DNA of 17,677 nucleotides from the NCBI GenBank assembly GCA_029778965.1, contig JAKPBL010000146.1, positions 1-17,677 of the forward strand. Reading direction: 5' to 3'. Below, piece by piece: positions 7,320-17,300 of this stretch. Position 1 is the stretch's first letter; each line of letters starts with the position of its first letter. Source of the DNA: Bacteroidota bacterium (lineage in GTDB: Bacteria; Bacteroidota; Bacteroidia; Chitinophagales; Chitinophagaceae). The notes beneath the pieces are model-generated. The model was given only the letters and a program-made list of their open reading frames with translations. It did not search any database and had not been told where the DNA came from. The position numbers and the translations under genes were made by a program.

Positions 7320-8990
7320 ATGCTAAACACGGTGATAGGCGTTGATTATGGAACAGACTCCGTTCGATCGGTACTGGTCGATGCGGCTGATGGACGGGAG
7401 TTGGCATCGGCCATTTTCGCTTACCCACGCTGGGCCGCGGGCCGCTATTGCGATCCCGCCAAAAGCCAGTTCCGCCAGCATCCCCTCGATTACGTGGAGG
7501 GACTGGAAACAACGATCAGGGAATGCCTGCGCAAAGCAGGCCCGGAGGCGGCCAAGGCCGTGAAAGCGATCTCCGTCGATACCACCGGCTCCACGCCCGT
7601 GGCGGTTGACAAAACGGGTACCCCGCTTTCGTTGCTGCCGGCTTTCAAAGAAAATCCCCATGCGATGTTCGTGCTGTGGAAAGACCATAGCTCGGTTGCC
7701 GAGGCCGCCGAGATCAACGAGCATGCCAAAAAATTCAATACCGACTACCTGCAGTTCGTGGGTGGCATTTATTCTTCCGAATGGTATTGGGCCAAGCTGC
7801 TGCACATACTGAGAACCGATAATTCGGTTAGGGATGCCTGTTATGGCTGGGTAGAGCATTGCGACTGGGTTCCCTTTTTGCTGACGGGCGGCAGCGACTT
7901 CTCACAGCTAAAAAGAAGCATCTGCTCCGCGGGGCATAAAGCGCTTTGGGCAGCCGACTATGGCGGTATGCCCCCCGAAGATTTTTTCAGCAGTCTCGAT
8001 CCCTTGTTGAAAGGGTACCCCGGCAAGCAGTTCGCCGAAGCGCTGCCGGCTGATCATGCCGCCGGCAGGCTATCCCCCGAATGGGCAGAGAAGCTGGGGC
8101 TTTCCACCGAAGTGGTGGTGGGCATCGGCGCCTTCGATGCGCACATGGGCGCCGTGGGCGGGCAGATAGAACCTTATTACGTCAGCAAGGTAATGGGCAC
8201 GTCTACCTGCGATATGCTGGTGGCGCCGATGGAAGACATGAGCGGGGTGCTGGTGAAAGGTATTTGCGGACAGGTACCTGGTTCGATCGTGCCGGGCATG
8301 CTGGGTATGGAAGCGGGGCAGTCCGCTTTCGGCGATACCTATGCCTGGTTCCGTAAAATGATCATGGATTTTACCGGGTCATTGTTGCGCAGCTCATCGG
8401 TGATCGATGAAGCCACCGCTAAAAAACTGGAAGCAGAGCTGAACGAGAGATTCATTGCTACGCTGGCAATGCAGGCGTCGGCGTTGCCTTTGGGTGAGAA
8501 CGATGAGCTGGCGGTCGATTGGCTCAACGGTCGCCGTACGCCTGATGCCGACCAGGCTGTGAAGGGAAGTATCACCGGCCTGAACCTGGGCACCGATGCG
8601 GCGCGTCTTTTTAAGGCATTGGTGGAAGCCACCTGTTTCGGTGCGCGCGCCATTGTTGAAAGATTCAGGGCAGAAGGCGTTCCCGTGAAAGGGCTGATCG
8701 GCCTGGGCGGCGTTGCCCGCAAATCGCCCTATATTATGCAAACCATGTCGAACGTGATGCAGATGCCGATCCGCATACACCGGTCAGCGCAAACCTGCGC
8801 CGCGGGCGCAGCCATGTTTGCAGCAACGGCGGCCGGCCTTTATCCAACCGTGCAGGCAGCGATGGAAAAGATGGGCCAGGGCTTCGACCTCGAGTACCTG
8901 CCAGATACCGCGCTCGCCGGTTATTACGACCGGCGGTATGCCCGTTACCTGGCGCAGGGCTTATTTACCGACAGCAATAAAAAAGCATGA
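7320..8990 (+). CDS. araB: L-ribulokinase AraB
   Basis: AraB uses ATP to convert L-ribulose to L-ribulose-5-phosphate, the second step of bacterial L-arabinose catabolism, in the cytoplasm. The 556-residue FGGY-family protein has normal ribulokinase length. The N-terminal actin-like domain begins VIGVDYGTDSVRSVLVDA (phosphate-1 motif). ISVDTTGSTPV follows near residue 85, and KVMGTSTCDML is near residue 290. GMEAGQSAFGDTYAWF (about 331-343) is typical of ribulokinase and not of xylulokinase. The C-terminal domain carries GLGGVARKSPYIMQT (about 460-475), the adenosine-binding region. The ATG lies 11 nt after the HAD gene and the stop overlaps araD by 4 nt (ATGA), so coupling within one transcript is very likely. 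Confidence 0.96.
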   Translation: MLNTVIGVDYGTDSVRSVLVDAADGRELASAIFAYPRWAAGRYCDPAKSQFRQHPLDYVEGLETTIRECLRKAGPEAAKAVKAISVDTTGSTPVAVDKTGTPLSLLPAFKENPHAMFVLWKDHSSVAEAAEINEHAKKFNTDYLQFVGGIYSSEWYWAKLLHILRTDNSVRDACYGWVEHCDWVPFLLTGGSDFSQLKRSICSAGHKALWAADYGGMPPEDFFSSLDPLLKGYPGKQFAEALPADHAAGRLSPEWAEKLGLSTEVVVGIGAFDAHMGAVGGQIEPYYVSKVMGTSTCDMLVAPMEDMSGVLVKGICGQVPGSIVPGMLGMEAGQSAFGDTYAWFRKMIMDFTGSLLRSSSVIDEATAKKLEAELNERFIATLAMQASALPLGENDELAVDWLNGRRTPDADQAVKGSITGLNLGTDAARLFKALVEATCFGARAIVERFRAEGVPVKGLIGLGGVARKSPYIMQTMSNVMQMPIRIHRSAQTCAAGAAMFAATAAGLYPTVQAAMEKMGQGFDLEYLPDTALAGYYDRRYARYLAQGLFTDSNKKA

Positions 8991-9685
8991 GCTATAAAGA
9001 AATCAGGGAAGCCGCTTATGAAGCCAATATGCAACTGCCCCGGTTGGGACTGGTGCTGTTTACTTTTGGCAATGTGAGTGCGGCCGACAGAAGCAAAGGC
9101 GTATTTGCCATTAAGCCGAGTGGCGTTCCGTATGAAGCGCTGACGCCCGAACAGATGGTGATAGTTGATTTCGACGGACAAACAATAGAAGGAAAGCTAA
9201 GACCCTCGTCAGACACCAAAACCCATGCGGTGCTTTACCGGCACTGGGAAGAGGTGGGTGGCATCGTGCACACACACAGTGAATACGCCACCGCCTGGGC
9301 CCAGGCGCAACGCGACATACCGATCTTCGGCACCACGCATGCCGATCACAATACGGTCGATATTCCCTGTGCGCCGCCGATGGACGATCAAATGATCGAA
9401 GGCGATTACGAATACGAAACCGGCTTCCAGATCATGAACTGTTTCAAAGAGCGGCAGCTCGACTACAAAGAGGTGGAGATGGTGCTGGTCGGTAACCATG
9501 CACCCTTTACCTGGGCAAAAACGGCGGCCAAGGCGGTCTATAACAGTGCGGTGCTCGAAACGATAGCGAGGATGGCCTGGCTTACCGAACAGATCAACCC
9601 GCAAGCGCCGCGACTCAAGGAAGCGCTCATCAAAAAACACTATACAAGAAAACACGGCCCTGATTCCTATTACGGGCAATCTTAA
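8987..9685 (+). CDS. araD: L-ribulose-5-phosphate 4-epimerase AraD
   Basis: AraD converts L-ribulose-5-phosphate to D-xylulose-5-phosphate by a zinc-dependent retro-aldol mechanism, which delivers arabinose carbon to the pentose phosphate pathway. The 232-residue protein keeps the E. coli active-site numbering: the zinc ligands His95 and His97 in [13 protein letters not shown] and His171 in [11 protein letters not shown], Asp76 in PSSDTKTH, Asp120 in THADHN, and the catalytic Tyr229 in the C-terminal SYYGQS. That tail separates it from L-fuculose-phosphate aldolase, a homologue worth considering because of the upstream fucosidase. The ATG overlaps the araB stop (ATGA), and araA begins 10 nt after its stop. 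Confidence 0.96.
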   Translation: MSYKEIREAAYEANMQLPRLGLVLFTFGNVSAADRSKGVFAIKPSGVPYEALTPEQMVIVDFDGQTIEGKLRPSSDTKTHAVLYRHWEEVGGIVHTHSEYATAWAQAQRDIPIFGTTHADHNTVDIPCAPPMDDQMIEGDYEYETGFQIMNCFKERQLDYKEVEMVLVGNHAPFTWAKTAAKAVYNSAVLETIARMAWLTEQINPQAPRLKEALIKKHYTRKHGPDSYYGQS

Positions 9686-9695
9686 ACGGACAATT

Positions 9696-11195
9696 ATGAA
9701 CGATCTCAAGAAGCTGGAACTATGGTTCGTTACCGGCAGCCAGCATTTGTATGGCGAAGAAACATTGAAACAGGTGGCGGAGCATGCGCAGCAGATCGCC
9801 GGGGCGTTGAGCGCCAGCAAGCGTATATGCGTATCCGTTAGCTGGAAACCGACGGTGAAATCGCCCGAAGAAATTTACGCGGTATGCGAAGAAGCCAACC
9901 AGGTGAAGAGCTGCATCGGCATCATCGCCTGGATGCATACCTTCTCGCCCGCGAAGATGTGGATCGGCGGGCTTAAGATATTGCAGAAGCCGCTGCTGCA
10001 CCTGCATACACAGTTCAACCGCGATATACCCTGGAGCTCGATCGATATGGATTTCATGAACCTGAACCAGAGCGCGCACGGCGACCGTGAGTTCGGTTTT
10101 ATTATGAGCAGGATGCGCCTGCGCCGTAAGGTGGTGGTGGGCCATTGGGAAGACCCTGCGGTGCACGAGGGCATCGACACATGGGCGCGGGCAGCCGTGG
10201 GATTGAACGATTGGAAAGGTGCGCGTTTTGTTCGTTTCGGCGATAACATGCGGCAGGTGGCGGTGACCGAGGGCGATAAAGTGGAAGCGCAGATCAGGTT
10301 TGGTTACAGCGTGAATACCCACGGCATCGGCGACCTCGTAAAAGTGATCAACGAGGTGAGCGATGCGGCGGTGAATCAACTGATGGGTGAATACGAAGAC
10401 CAGTATCAACTGGCCGCCGGCCTGGCGAAGGGCGGCGCGCAGCGCGCCTCGCTGGCAGATGCTGCCCGCATTGAGATCGGCATGCGCGCTTTCCTGGCCG
10501 ATGGCGGCTACAAAGGATTTACTGATACGTTCGAAGACCTGCACGGCATGAAGCAACTGCCCGGCATCGCCACCCAGCGGCTCATGGCCGATGGCTATGG
10601 TTTCGGCGGTGAGGGCGACTGGAAAACGGCCGCGCTGGTGCGCGTTATGAAGACCATGGCTACCGGGCTGAAAGGCGGTAACTCGTTCATGGAAGATTAC
10701 ACCTATCATTTTGACCCTGCCAATAAAATGGTGCTGGGTTCGCACATGCTGGAAATTTGCCCCTCGATCGCCGACGGCAAACCCCGTTGCGCCGTTTATC
10801 CGCTGGGCATCGGCGGCAAGGAAGATCCCGTTCGGCTGATCTTCAACGCGGCGGGTGGTGCGGCGCTCAACGCATCGGTCATCGATATGGGCAATCGCTT
10901 CCGTTTGCTGGTAAATGAAGTGGAAGCGGTGCCGCCTGCAGAAGACCTGCCGAAGCTGCCGGTAGCCCGTGTATTGTGGAAGCCACTGCCCGATATGCAG
11001 ACCGGCTGCGCGGCCTGGATACTGGCCGGCGGCGCCCATCATACCTGCTACAGCCAAAACCTCAGTGCGGCACACCTGGAAGACTTCGCCGACATGCTGC
11101 AGATTGAATACGTTTTGATCGGAAAGCAAACAAATCTCCACCAGTTTAAGAATGAATTGCGCTGGAGTGATGTATATTACCAACTCAACCCCTAA
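9696..11195 (+). CDS. araA: L-arabinose isomerase AraA
   Basis: AraA isomerises L-arabinose to L-ribulose, the entry step of the pathway, as a manganese-dependent cytoplasmic oligomer. The protein has 499 residues, against 500 in E. coli. The metal ligands are in place: E306 in GFGGEGDW, E333 in [10 protein letters not shown]350 in LGSHMLE and H449 in GGAHHTCYS. The N-terminus [18 protein letters not shown] and the [17 protein letters not shown] segment are also characteristic. It sits 10 nt after araD and 24 nt before the symporter gene. The opposite strand happens to stay open for almost the whole gene; this is a coding shadow. Confidence 0.98.
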   Translation: MNDLKKLELWFVTGSQHLYGEETLKQVAEHAQQIAGALSASKRICVSVSWKPTVKSPEEIYAVCEEANQVKSCIGIIAWMHTFSPAKMWIGGLKILQKPLLHLHTQFNRDIPWSSIDMDFMNLNQSAHGDREFGFIMSRMRLRRKVVVGHWEDPAVHEGIDTWARAAVGLNDWKGARFVRFGDNMRQVAVTEGDKVEAQIRFGYSVNTHGIGDLVKVINEVSDAAVNQLMGEYEDQYQLAAGLAKGGAQRASLADAARIEIGMRAFLADGGYKGFTDTFEDLHGMKQLPGIATQRLMADGYGFGGEGDWKTAALVRVMKTMATGLKGGNSFMEDYTYHFDPANKMVLGSHMLEICPSIADGKPRCAVYPLGIGGKEDPVRLIFNAAGGAALNASVIDMGNRFRLLVNEVEAVPPAEDLPKLPVARVLWKPLPDMQTGCAAWILAGGAHHTCYSQNLSAAHLEDFADMLQIEYVLIGKQTNLHQFKNELRWSDVYYQLNP

Positions 11196-11219
11196 CGTCA
11201 CCATTTACTTACTTGCTAT

Positions 11220-12908
11220 ATGAAGAATCAACTCTCCACTGCCGATATACTGGTATTTCTTGTTTACCTGGTTGTAGTGGGCTCATACGGTTACTGGATA
11301 TACAAGCGGAAAAGACAGACCGTGACCGATACCAAAGATTTCTTTTTGGCTGAAGGGTCGCTCACCTGGTGGGCCATCGGCGCTTCGCTGATTGCGTCGA
11401 ATATTTCGGCCGAACAGTTCATCGGCATGAGTGGCAACGGATTCTTCGTGGGCATTGCCGTAGCCTGTTATGAATGGCTGGCGGCGCTATCGCTGATCAT
11501 CATCGCCGTCTGGTTCATCCCGGTGTACCTCAAGAACAAGATATATACCATGCCACAGTTCCTGACGAAACGGTACAATGAAACCGTGGCATTGATCATG
11601 GCCATATTCTGGCTGTTTCTCTATGTGTTCGTGAACCTGACTTCCATTTTATACCTCGGTGCGGTGGCGATCAACGGCCTGCTGGGCGGCGCCTACCTGC
11701 ACACCATTATGATTGCGCTTGCGATAGCGGCGATCTTCATTACGTTGGGTGGTATGAAGGTGATCGGTTATACAGATGTGATCCAGGTGGCGGTGCTGAT
11801 CATCGGCGGACTGGCCACTACGTATATGGCCCTGAGCATCGTAGCGGAAAAATTCGGCGTGGGCTCCAGCGCCATCGCCGGCTTTAAAGTGCTGATGCAG
11901 GATGCACCCGATCATTTCAGGATGATACTCGACAAACCAACGGCCGCTTCCTCGCAGGAATATGTGAACAAGTACCTTATTCTGCCAGGTATATTGATGT
12001 ACCTCGGCGGGCAGTGGATCGTGAACCTCAATTACTGGGGCTGTAACCAGTATATCACGCAGCGTGCCTTGGGCGCCGATCTGCAGACAGCACGTAATGG
12101 TATTTTGTTCGCGGGTTTCCTGAAGCTGCTGATGCCGGTGATCGTGATGCTGCCGGGTATTGCCGCTTATGTGTTGTACAAGAATGGTCACCTGCCTCAA
12201 CTGGTGGGTGGTATGGACGGCGCCTATTCAGCTATTCTCAGCTTTCTCCCGTCTGGATTGAAAGGCCTGTCGGTGGCGGCGCTGACCGCGGCAATCGTGG
12301 CTTCGCTGGCGGGAAAGGCAAACAGTATCTCCACGATCTTCACCCTCGACATTTACAAAAAGTACATCAGGAAAGACGCCGACGAAGCACGCATGGTATG
12401 GACGGGCAGGATGGTAGTGCTGTTTGCCATGGTGGTTGCCATTCTTTTCACCTGGAACGACCTGCTGGGTATTGGCAGCGCCGGCGGATTCACCTTCATC
12501 CAGAAATATACGGGGTATATCAGCCCCGGGGTGTTCGCGGTATTCCTGCTCGGCATGTTCTGGAAGAGAACCACCGGGCCGTCAGCAGTAGTAGGTATTC
12601 TGCTTGGATTTATTCTTTCCGTATTCTTCAACGAATTTGCACCCCGTGTATTCGGCAATGAAACCTGGCTGTACACGGCCTACTATAACAGCGATGCGCA
12701 GGTGCACCAGATACCCTTCCTGATCTGTATGGGCTTCGCTTTCTTCTTTACCGTGCCGGTAATGGTGCTGATGAGCCTGGCGGGGCCGAAGATCAACCCC
12801 AAAGCGTTTGTGCATGATCCAGGTATGTTCAAAGTAAAACCCATTACAATTGTACAGATAGTTGTTACCTTGCTGATCCTAATGGCCCTTTACGTCAAAT
12901 TCTGGTAA
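11220..12908 (+). CDS. Sodium/solute symporter family (SSS) sugar transporter, likely for L-arabinose
   Basis: This is an inner-membrane sodium-coupled sugar symporter of the SSS/SGLT family, 562 residues long, with about 14 hydrophobic segments visible from residue 7 to the end. Recognisable parts are the second segment WWAIGASLIASNISAEQFIG (near 46), the LYLGAVAINGLLGG region and the LTAAIVASLAGKANSISTIFTLDIY segment (near 355), characteristic of sugar-transporting members. The final helix IVQIVVTLLILMALYV ends the protein without a long tail. Between araA and araR it is the obvious route for free L-arabinose into the cytoplasm; an SSS transporter sits next to araR and araA in Bacteroides thetaiotaomicron too. 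The substrate is inferred from context. It starts 24 nt after araA and stops 5 nt before araR. Confidence 0.93.
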   Translation: MKNQLSTADILVFLVYLVVVGSYGYWIYKRKRQTVTDTKDFFLAEGSLTWWAIGASLIASNISAEQFIGMSGNGFFVGIAVACYEWLAALSLIIIAVWFIPVYLKNKIYTMPQFLTKRYNETVALIMAIFWLFLYVFVNLTSILYLGAVAINGLLGGAYLHTIMIALAIAAIFITLGGMKVIGYTDVIQVAVLIIGGLATTYMALSIVAEKFGVGSSAIAGFKVLMQDAPDHFRMILDKPTAASSQEYVNKYLILPGILMYLGGQWIVNLNYWGCNQYITQRALGADLQTARNGILFAGFLKLLMPVIVMLPGIAAYVLYKNGHLPQLVGGMDGAYSAILSFLPSGLKGLSVAALTAAIVASLAGKANSISTIFTLDIYKKYIRKDADEARMVWTGRMVVLFAMVVAILFTWNDLLGIGSAGGFTFIQKYTGYISPGVFAVFLLGMFWKRTTGPSAVVGILLGFILSVFFNEFAPRVFGNETWLYTAYYNSDAQVHQIPFLICMGFAFFFTVPVMVLMSLAGPKINPKAFVHDPGMFKVKPITIVQIVVTLLILMALYVKFW

Positions 12909-12913
12909 CACGC

Positions 12914-13603
12914 ATGGGAAGAGCAGAGTACAAACAATACGACCGCTTTCTGGTAGCGGTGGACTGTATCATATTCGGTTTCGACGGAACCGGTTTAAAA
13001 GCCCTGCTGATCAAGCGGGGCTTTGAACCTGAAATAGGCAAATGGTCGCTGATGGGCGGCTTTGCCCGGTTGGAAGAAAGCATTGATGAGGCTGCGCAGC
13101 GCATCCTGCTGACGCTTACCGGCCTCGAAGAAATTTACATGGAGCAGTTGCATTGCTTTGGCGAGGTGGCGCGCGATCCCGGCGGACAGGTGATTTCCGT
13201 GGCGTATTTCGCGCTCATCAAGATCGACGAATCAGACAAGGAAAAACTGGATTCACACCAGGCCAAATGGTTCGACCTGAAAAAGATGCCTTCGCTGGTC
13301 TTCGACCATAAAGACATGGTGCGTCTTGCCAAAGAAAGGCTGCAGCAGAAAGTGGCTAATCATCCCATTGGCTTTGAGCTGCTGCCCAATAAGTTTACCA
13401 TGCAGCAATTGCAGGCACTGTATGAAGCGGTATATGAAACCAGCTTCGACAAGCGGAATTTTACCCGGAAAATATTGTCGCTCGGCGTGCTGCAAAAGCT
13501 GCCCGAAAAAGAAAAGACCTCTTCCAAAAAAGGCGCGTTCTATTACGTGTTCGATAAGAAAAAATACAAGAAACTGGAAAGTCGCGGGCTGAGTTTTCTG
13601 TAA
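12914..13603 (+). CDS. araR: Arabinose-responsive transcriptional regulator AraR (NrtR/Nudix type)
   Basis: This 229-residue protein has a Nudix-fold sensor (about residues 10-145) joined to a C-terminal winged helix-turn-helix (about 158-229). The Nudix box is GFARLEE...AQRILLTLTGL (residues 49-71): the frame of G, E and R remains, but the REUxEE core reads RILLTL, so the metal-binding glutamates are gone and hydrolysis is not expected. The DNA-binding part has FTMQQLQALYEAVYET then FDKRNFTRKILSLGVL and a basic wing, as in NrtR regulators. The Bacteroides thetaiotaomicron homologue BT0354 (BtAraR) is a known repressor of arabinose genes that releases DNA on binding L-arabinose. Being last in the arabinose operon, it probably controls its own synthesis. 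NrtR proteins regulate NAD genes in other bacteria, but the context argues for arabinose. Confidence 0.92.
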   Translation: MGRAEYKQYDRFLVAVDCIIFGFDGTGLKALLIKRGFEPEIGKWSLMGGFARLEESIDEAAQRILLTLTGLEEIYMEQLHCFGEVARDPGGQVISVAYFALIKIDESDKEKLDSHQAKWFDLKKMPSLVFDHKDMVRLAKERLQQKVANHPIGFELLPNKFTMQQLQALYEAVYETSFDKRNFTRKILSLGVLQKLPEKEKTSSKKGAFYYVFDKKKYKKLESRGLSFL

Positions 13604-13610
13604 CGACGGC

Positions 13611-14210
13611 TCAGTTACGGCGTACTTTGATAAATGGAACCGGCGGGTCGATGTACTGGTCAATGTCGGTATCATGGAAAATCTGCAATACAACTTCCAT
13701 TCCCTTGATCACTTTTCCGAAAGGCGCGTAACCCTGACCATCGGCATTGTTCTTGCCGCCGTAGTCAAGTCCCGGTTGCTTTTCAATACAGAAAACGAAT
13801 TCTGAACTGGCCGTGCCCGGTTCATTACGCGCCATCGAGATGGTGCCGTTCTCGTGCAGCAACCCGGTGATATTGGTGGACTCGTGTGGAATGGTGGGCA
13901 GTTCGGGTCGCTTGCGGCGGCGGTTCCAGAGCCCGCCTTGCACCAGTTCGGCTTTCTCGGCATCAGAGGGCTGGTTGCGAAGGTTCCACACCCGGTAAAA
14001 AGATCCCTGGTCATATACTTCATCGTCCACGAGCTTCAGGAAAGCGGCCACTGTTTTAGGTGCCTTGTCTTCATAGAGCTCCACCACGATGGTGCCGGCG
14101 GTGGTAACGATCTTCACCTGCGGGTGACCTGTGGCGGCAGGCTTGCAGGCCTGTACGCCCGCCAGTAGCAGCACGAATGCCCATCCCCGCCAGCTCTTCA
14201 ATGATTCCAT
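13611..14210 (-). CDS. Cyclophilin-type peptidyl-prolyl cis-trans isomerase, predicted lipoprotein
   Basis: This is a cyclophilin-fold prolyl isomerase that should assist protein folding outside the cytoplasm. From the ATG at 14210 it has 199 residues. The N-terminus SWRGWAFVLLLAGVQAC is a lipoprotein-like signal with the candidate modified Cys22; Gln at -2 is unusual for a lipobox. The isomerase domain covers about residues 31-196: VKIVTTAGTIVVELYEDKAPKTVAAFLKL, then YRV (R73) and QGG (Q91), GTISMARNEPGTASSEFVF, and YAPFGKVIKGMEVV. The stretch between R73 and Q91 is about ten residues longer than in human cyclophilin A. The frame is open thirteen codons upstream (to 14249), but that start would bury the signal peptide. 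The gene is convergent with araR, with 7 nt between the stops, and has no obvious link to arabinose use. Confidence 0.9.
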   Translation of the reverse strand: MESLKSWRGWAFVLLLAGVQACKPAATGHPQVKIVTTAGTIVVELYEDKAPKTVAAFLKLVDDEVYDQGSFYRVWNLRNQPSDAEKAELVQGGLWNRRRKRPELPTIPHESTNITGLLHENGTISMARNEPGTASSEFVFCIEKQPGLDYGGKNNADGQGYAPFGKVIKGMEVVLQIFHDTDIDQYIDPPVPFIKVRRN

Positions 14211-14257
14211 GTTATAAAAATAGCGTTTTCTGCTGCTCGCGAAACGCATTGCAGCAA

Positions 14258-14283
14258 CCAGCTTTACAATTTGTTAAAGCTGG
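14258..14283. repeat. 26-bp inverted repeat upstream of the susC-like gene
   Basis: CCAGCTTTA (14258-14266) and TAAAGCTGG (14275-14283) are perfect 9-bp reverse complements around the 8-nt spacer CAATTTGT. The element lies in the divergent gap between the cyclophilin gene and the susC-like gene, about 28 nt upstream of the susC -7 box. A dimeric regulator's operator is one reading. A hairpin is another, although no U-tract follows on either strand, so a terminator is unlikely. It is not the same sequence as the 17-bp palindrome at 3027-3043. Confidence 0.6.
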
Positions 14284-14310
14284 CGTAATCTTCTCTTCAT
14301 GTGGCCCGGA

Positions 14311-14318
14311 TAGTTTTG
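14311..14318 (+). promoter_or_regulatory. -7 box of a Bacteroidota promoter for the susC-like gene
   Basis: TAGTTTTG matches the Bacteroidota -7 consensus TAnnTTTG at every fixed position and lies 31 nt upstream of the susC ATG, which would give a leader of about 25 nt. No good -33 TTG is present at the expected distance upstream, which would suit an activator-dependent promoter or may mean the call is wrong. Confidence 0.45.
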
Positions 14319-14349
14319 CGCTTCAATAACAGAAAGCCAAACAAATCAA

Positions 14350-17300
14350 ATGAAACCAGTACTACTGCGGCAGGCATTGTGCGCCTGGCTATGTTTGCTA
14401 TTTGCCCTGCCGGTAACCGTATGGGCCCAGCAACCGGTTAATGGAACCGTTCTTTCACAAGCAGATCAAAAACCTGTTCCCAATGCGTCTGTCACCATCA
14501 AGGGCACGCGCAGAGGAACATCAACCAATGCCGACGGCCAGTTTTCACTCGCCGCCAACAGCGGTGAAACCATCGTGGTAAGCGCCATTGGTATCGTTAC
14601 CAAAGAATGGGTCGTTACCGGCGAACCCGATGTTGTGATCACCGTAGCGCCGGCAGCCAACTCACTCAACGAAATTGTAGTGACCGCGCTGGGTGTTAAA
14701 AAGGAAAAGAAGAAAGTAGGCTATGCCGTACAGGAAGTAAAGGGCGAAGACCTGGTGAAGGCCCGTGAGCCCAATGCCATCAATGGCCTGGTGGGTAAGG
14801 TGGCGGGTCTTACCATCGGCGCATCGGCAGAAATGCTCGGCAATCCCAACGTGCTGCTGCGCGGCAGCGGCATCACCCTCTACGTGGTAGATGGCGTTCC
14901 TATCAACTCCGATACCTGGAATATTTCGCCCGATGACATCGAATCATACACCGTACTGAAAGGTGCTACCGCTTCGGCGTTGTACGGCTACCGCGGACAA
15001 AACGGTGCGATCATGATCACCACCAAACGTGGTTCTAAAGACAAACGCGGCTTTTCCATCGAATTCAACAGCAGCACCATGTTCGAGAAAGGATTCCTGG
15101 CTATCCCTAAAACACAGGATGAATATGGCCCCGGCGACCACGGGAAGTATTCGTTTGTTGACGGTAAAGGCGGAGGTACCAACGATGCCGACTATGATAT
15201 CTGGGGACCTAAATTCGAAGGACAACTGATCCCGCAATACGATTCGCCGGTGGATCCTGTTACCGGTGTACGCCAGGGAACCCCCTGGATAGCCCGCGGC
15301 AAAGACAACCTGAAACGGTTTATTCAAACCGGCATGCTGTCAACGAACAGCATTGCCGTGGCTACCCGCAACGACAAGGCCGACCTGCGTTTTGCCGTGT
15401 CGAACAGCTACCAGAAAGGAATTATTCCCAATACGAAGCTTGGCATCACCAACTTCAATATTTCTGCCGGCTACAATTTCTCCGACCGGTTTCGCCTGGA
15501 GTCGTATATCAATTATAACCGCCAGTACACCCCCAATATTCCCGATGTGGAATACGGGCCCAACAGCCTTATCTACAATATGACCCTCTGGGGCGGCGCC
15601 GACTGGAATATAGATGATATGCGCAATTACTGGCAGCCGGGAAAAGAAGGCGTTCAGTCGGTGTATGCAGAATACCAGCGTTACCACAACCCCTGGTTCA
15701 TGGTGAAAGAATGGCTGCACGGACATTATAAAAACGATGTAAACGGTAACATCAAGTTATCATACAAGTTCAACGACAAACTCGACTTCTTTGTACGTAC
15801 CCAGGTAACAGCTTATGACATGCTGCGTACGGAAAAAATGCCGTTCAGCGCGCATCCTTATGGAAGAGAAGAAGCGCTGGGCGATTACCGCGAAGACCGC
15901 CGCGCCCTTTTTGAAAACAACACCGACCTGCTCGCTACCTATAATAACAACCGGTTGTTTCGCGACATCAGCCTGCGGGCTTCAGTAGGCGCCAATGCGC
16001 GCACCTTCCATTATAATTCCAGCTATGTTTCGACCGATTACCTGAACGTACCCGAGCTCTATACTTTTGCGAACAGCCGCAACCCCATCAAGGCCAGCAG
16101 CTACAATGCGCAAATGCTGGTGCTCAGCGGATATGGTTATGTGGACCTCGGTTTCAGCAAATATGCAAACCTGTCGCTGACGGGCCGCTACGACAAACTA
16201 TCGACGCTGCCTAAAGGTAATAACCTCTATTTCTATCCCTCGGTATCGTTGAGCACCGTGGTGAGCGACTATGTAAGCCTGCCTTCGCCCATTTCCTTCC
16301 TGAAGTTCCGTGGCTCGTATGCGAATGTGAAGGGCGGACTTACCAGCGCTACTATCGGCGCCACACCTGCAGGCAGCTATCCGCTTGGCTATGGCGCCCA
16401 ATATTATTCTTCGTATGAAGGGCCTACCTATGAGAACTCAGCCACTTACAGCACGCCGCTGGTATATGACAACAAGGCCGGTGCTTATTTCACCACAACA
16501 ATGAACAATGCCAATATCCAGCCCTTTACCAGTAAGGTGGTGGAAGCCGGTATGGACATCCGGTTCTTCAGCAACCGGCTCGGCCTTGACCTGACCTATT
16601 TCGATAACAAGAATGGTCCGCGGATCTTCAGCCTGCCGATATCAAACGCTTCCGGCTTCTCGTATGCGTTGGTAAACGGTATCACCACCCGGAAGAACGG
16701 CGTTGAGATTACGCTGACGGGCAGTCCGTTGCGAAGCGCCAAAGGCCTGAACTGGGATGTGATGGTAAACTGGTCGACCTATAAAGAAAAGTACACCAGC
16801 TTTTACCCAGGCGTAGAAGCGTTGAATACGTTTTTCAAAGTGGGCGACCGGGTTGATAAGATATACGGCTCTGCCTTCGTTCGTACACCCGATGGCGCTA
16901 TCATCAACGATGCCGGCGGACGCCCGCTCCGCACGCCGGTGTCTCAATACCTGGGGGATGCCAACCCCGACTGGATATGGTCTGCCATCAATAACTTCCG
17001 GTATAAAGGATTTACACTCGGCTTCCAGTTCGACGGTCGCGTGGGCGGATATATGATCAACTATATCCAGCAGCAGACCTATCGCGGCGGCCGCAATATC
17101 AACACCGTACTGGGCGAGATGGGCGAGGCCCGTTACCAGGACTACCTGGGCGTGAAATCATGGACGGGCGATGGCGTAGTGGTAAGTAATGGCGCCGCGA
17201 TCAATTATGATGTGGATGGAAAAGTGACCAACTACAAAGACCTGCAATACGCGCCCAACACCACCAAAACCTTTTTGCAGGATTATATCAGCTTCTATTA

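Noticed and set aside
6613..7512. A 299-codon minus-strand frame across the HAD and araB genes
   Set aside because: It is opposite two genes with clear HAD and FGGY motifs and shows no domain of its own. Coding shadow.
8987..9685. L-fuculose-phosphate aldolase as an alternative to AraD, suggested by the fucosidase nearby
   Set aside because: Asp76, Asp120, His171 and the C-terminal Tyr229 match E. coli AraD numbering, and the gene is coupled to araB and araA.
9720..11204. A 494-codon open frame on the minus strand covering almost all of araA
   Set aside because: It is antisense to a gene with a complete set of AraA active-site residues, its translation resembles no family I know, and G+C-rich coding DNA often leaves the opposite strand open. 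Coding shadow.
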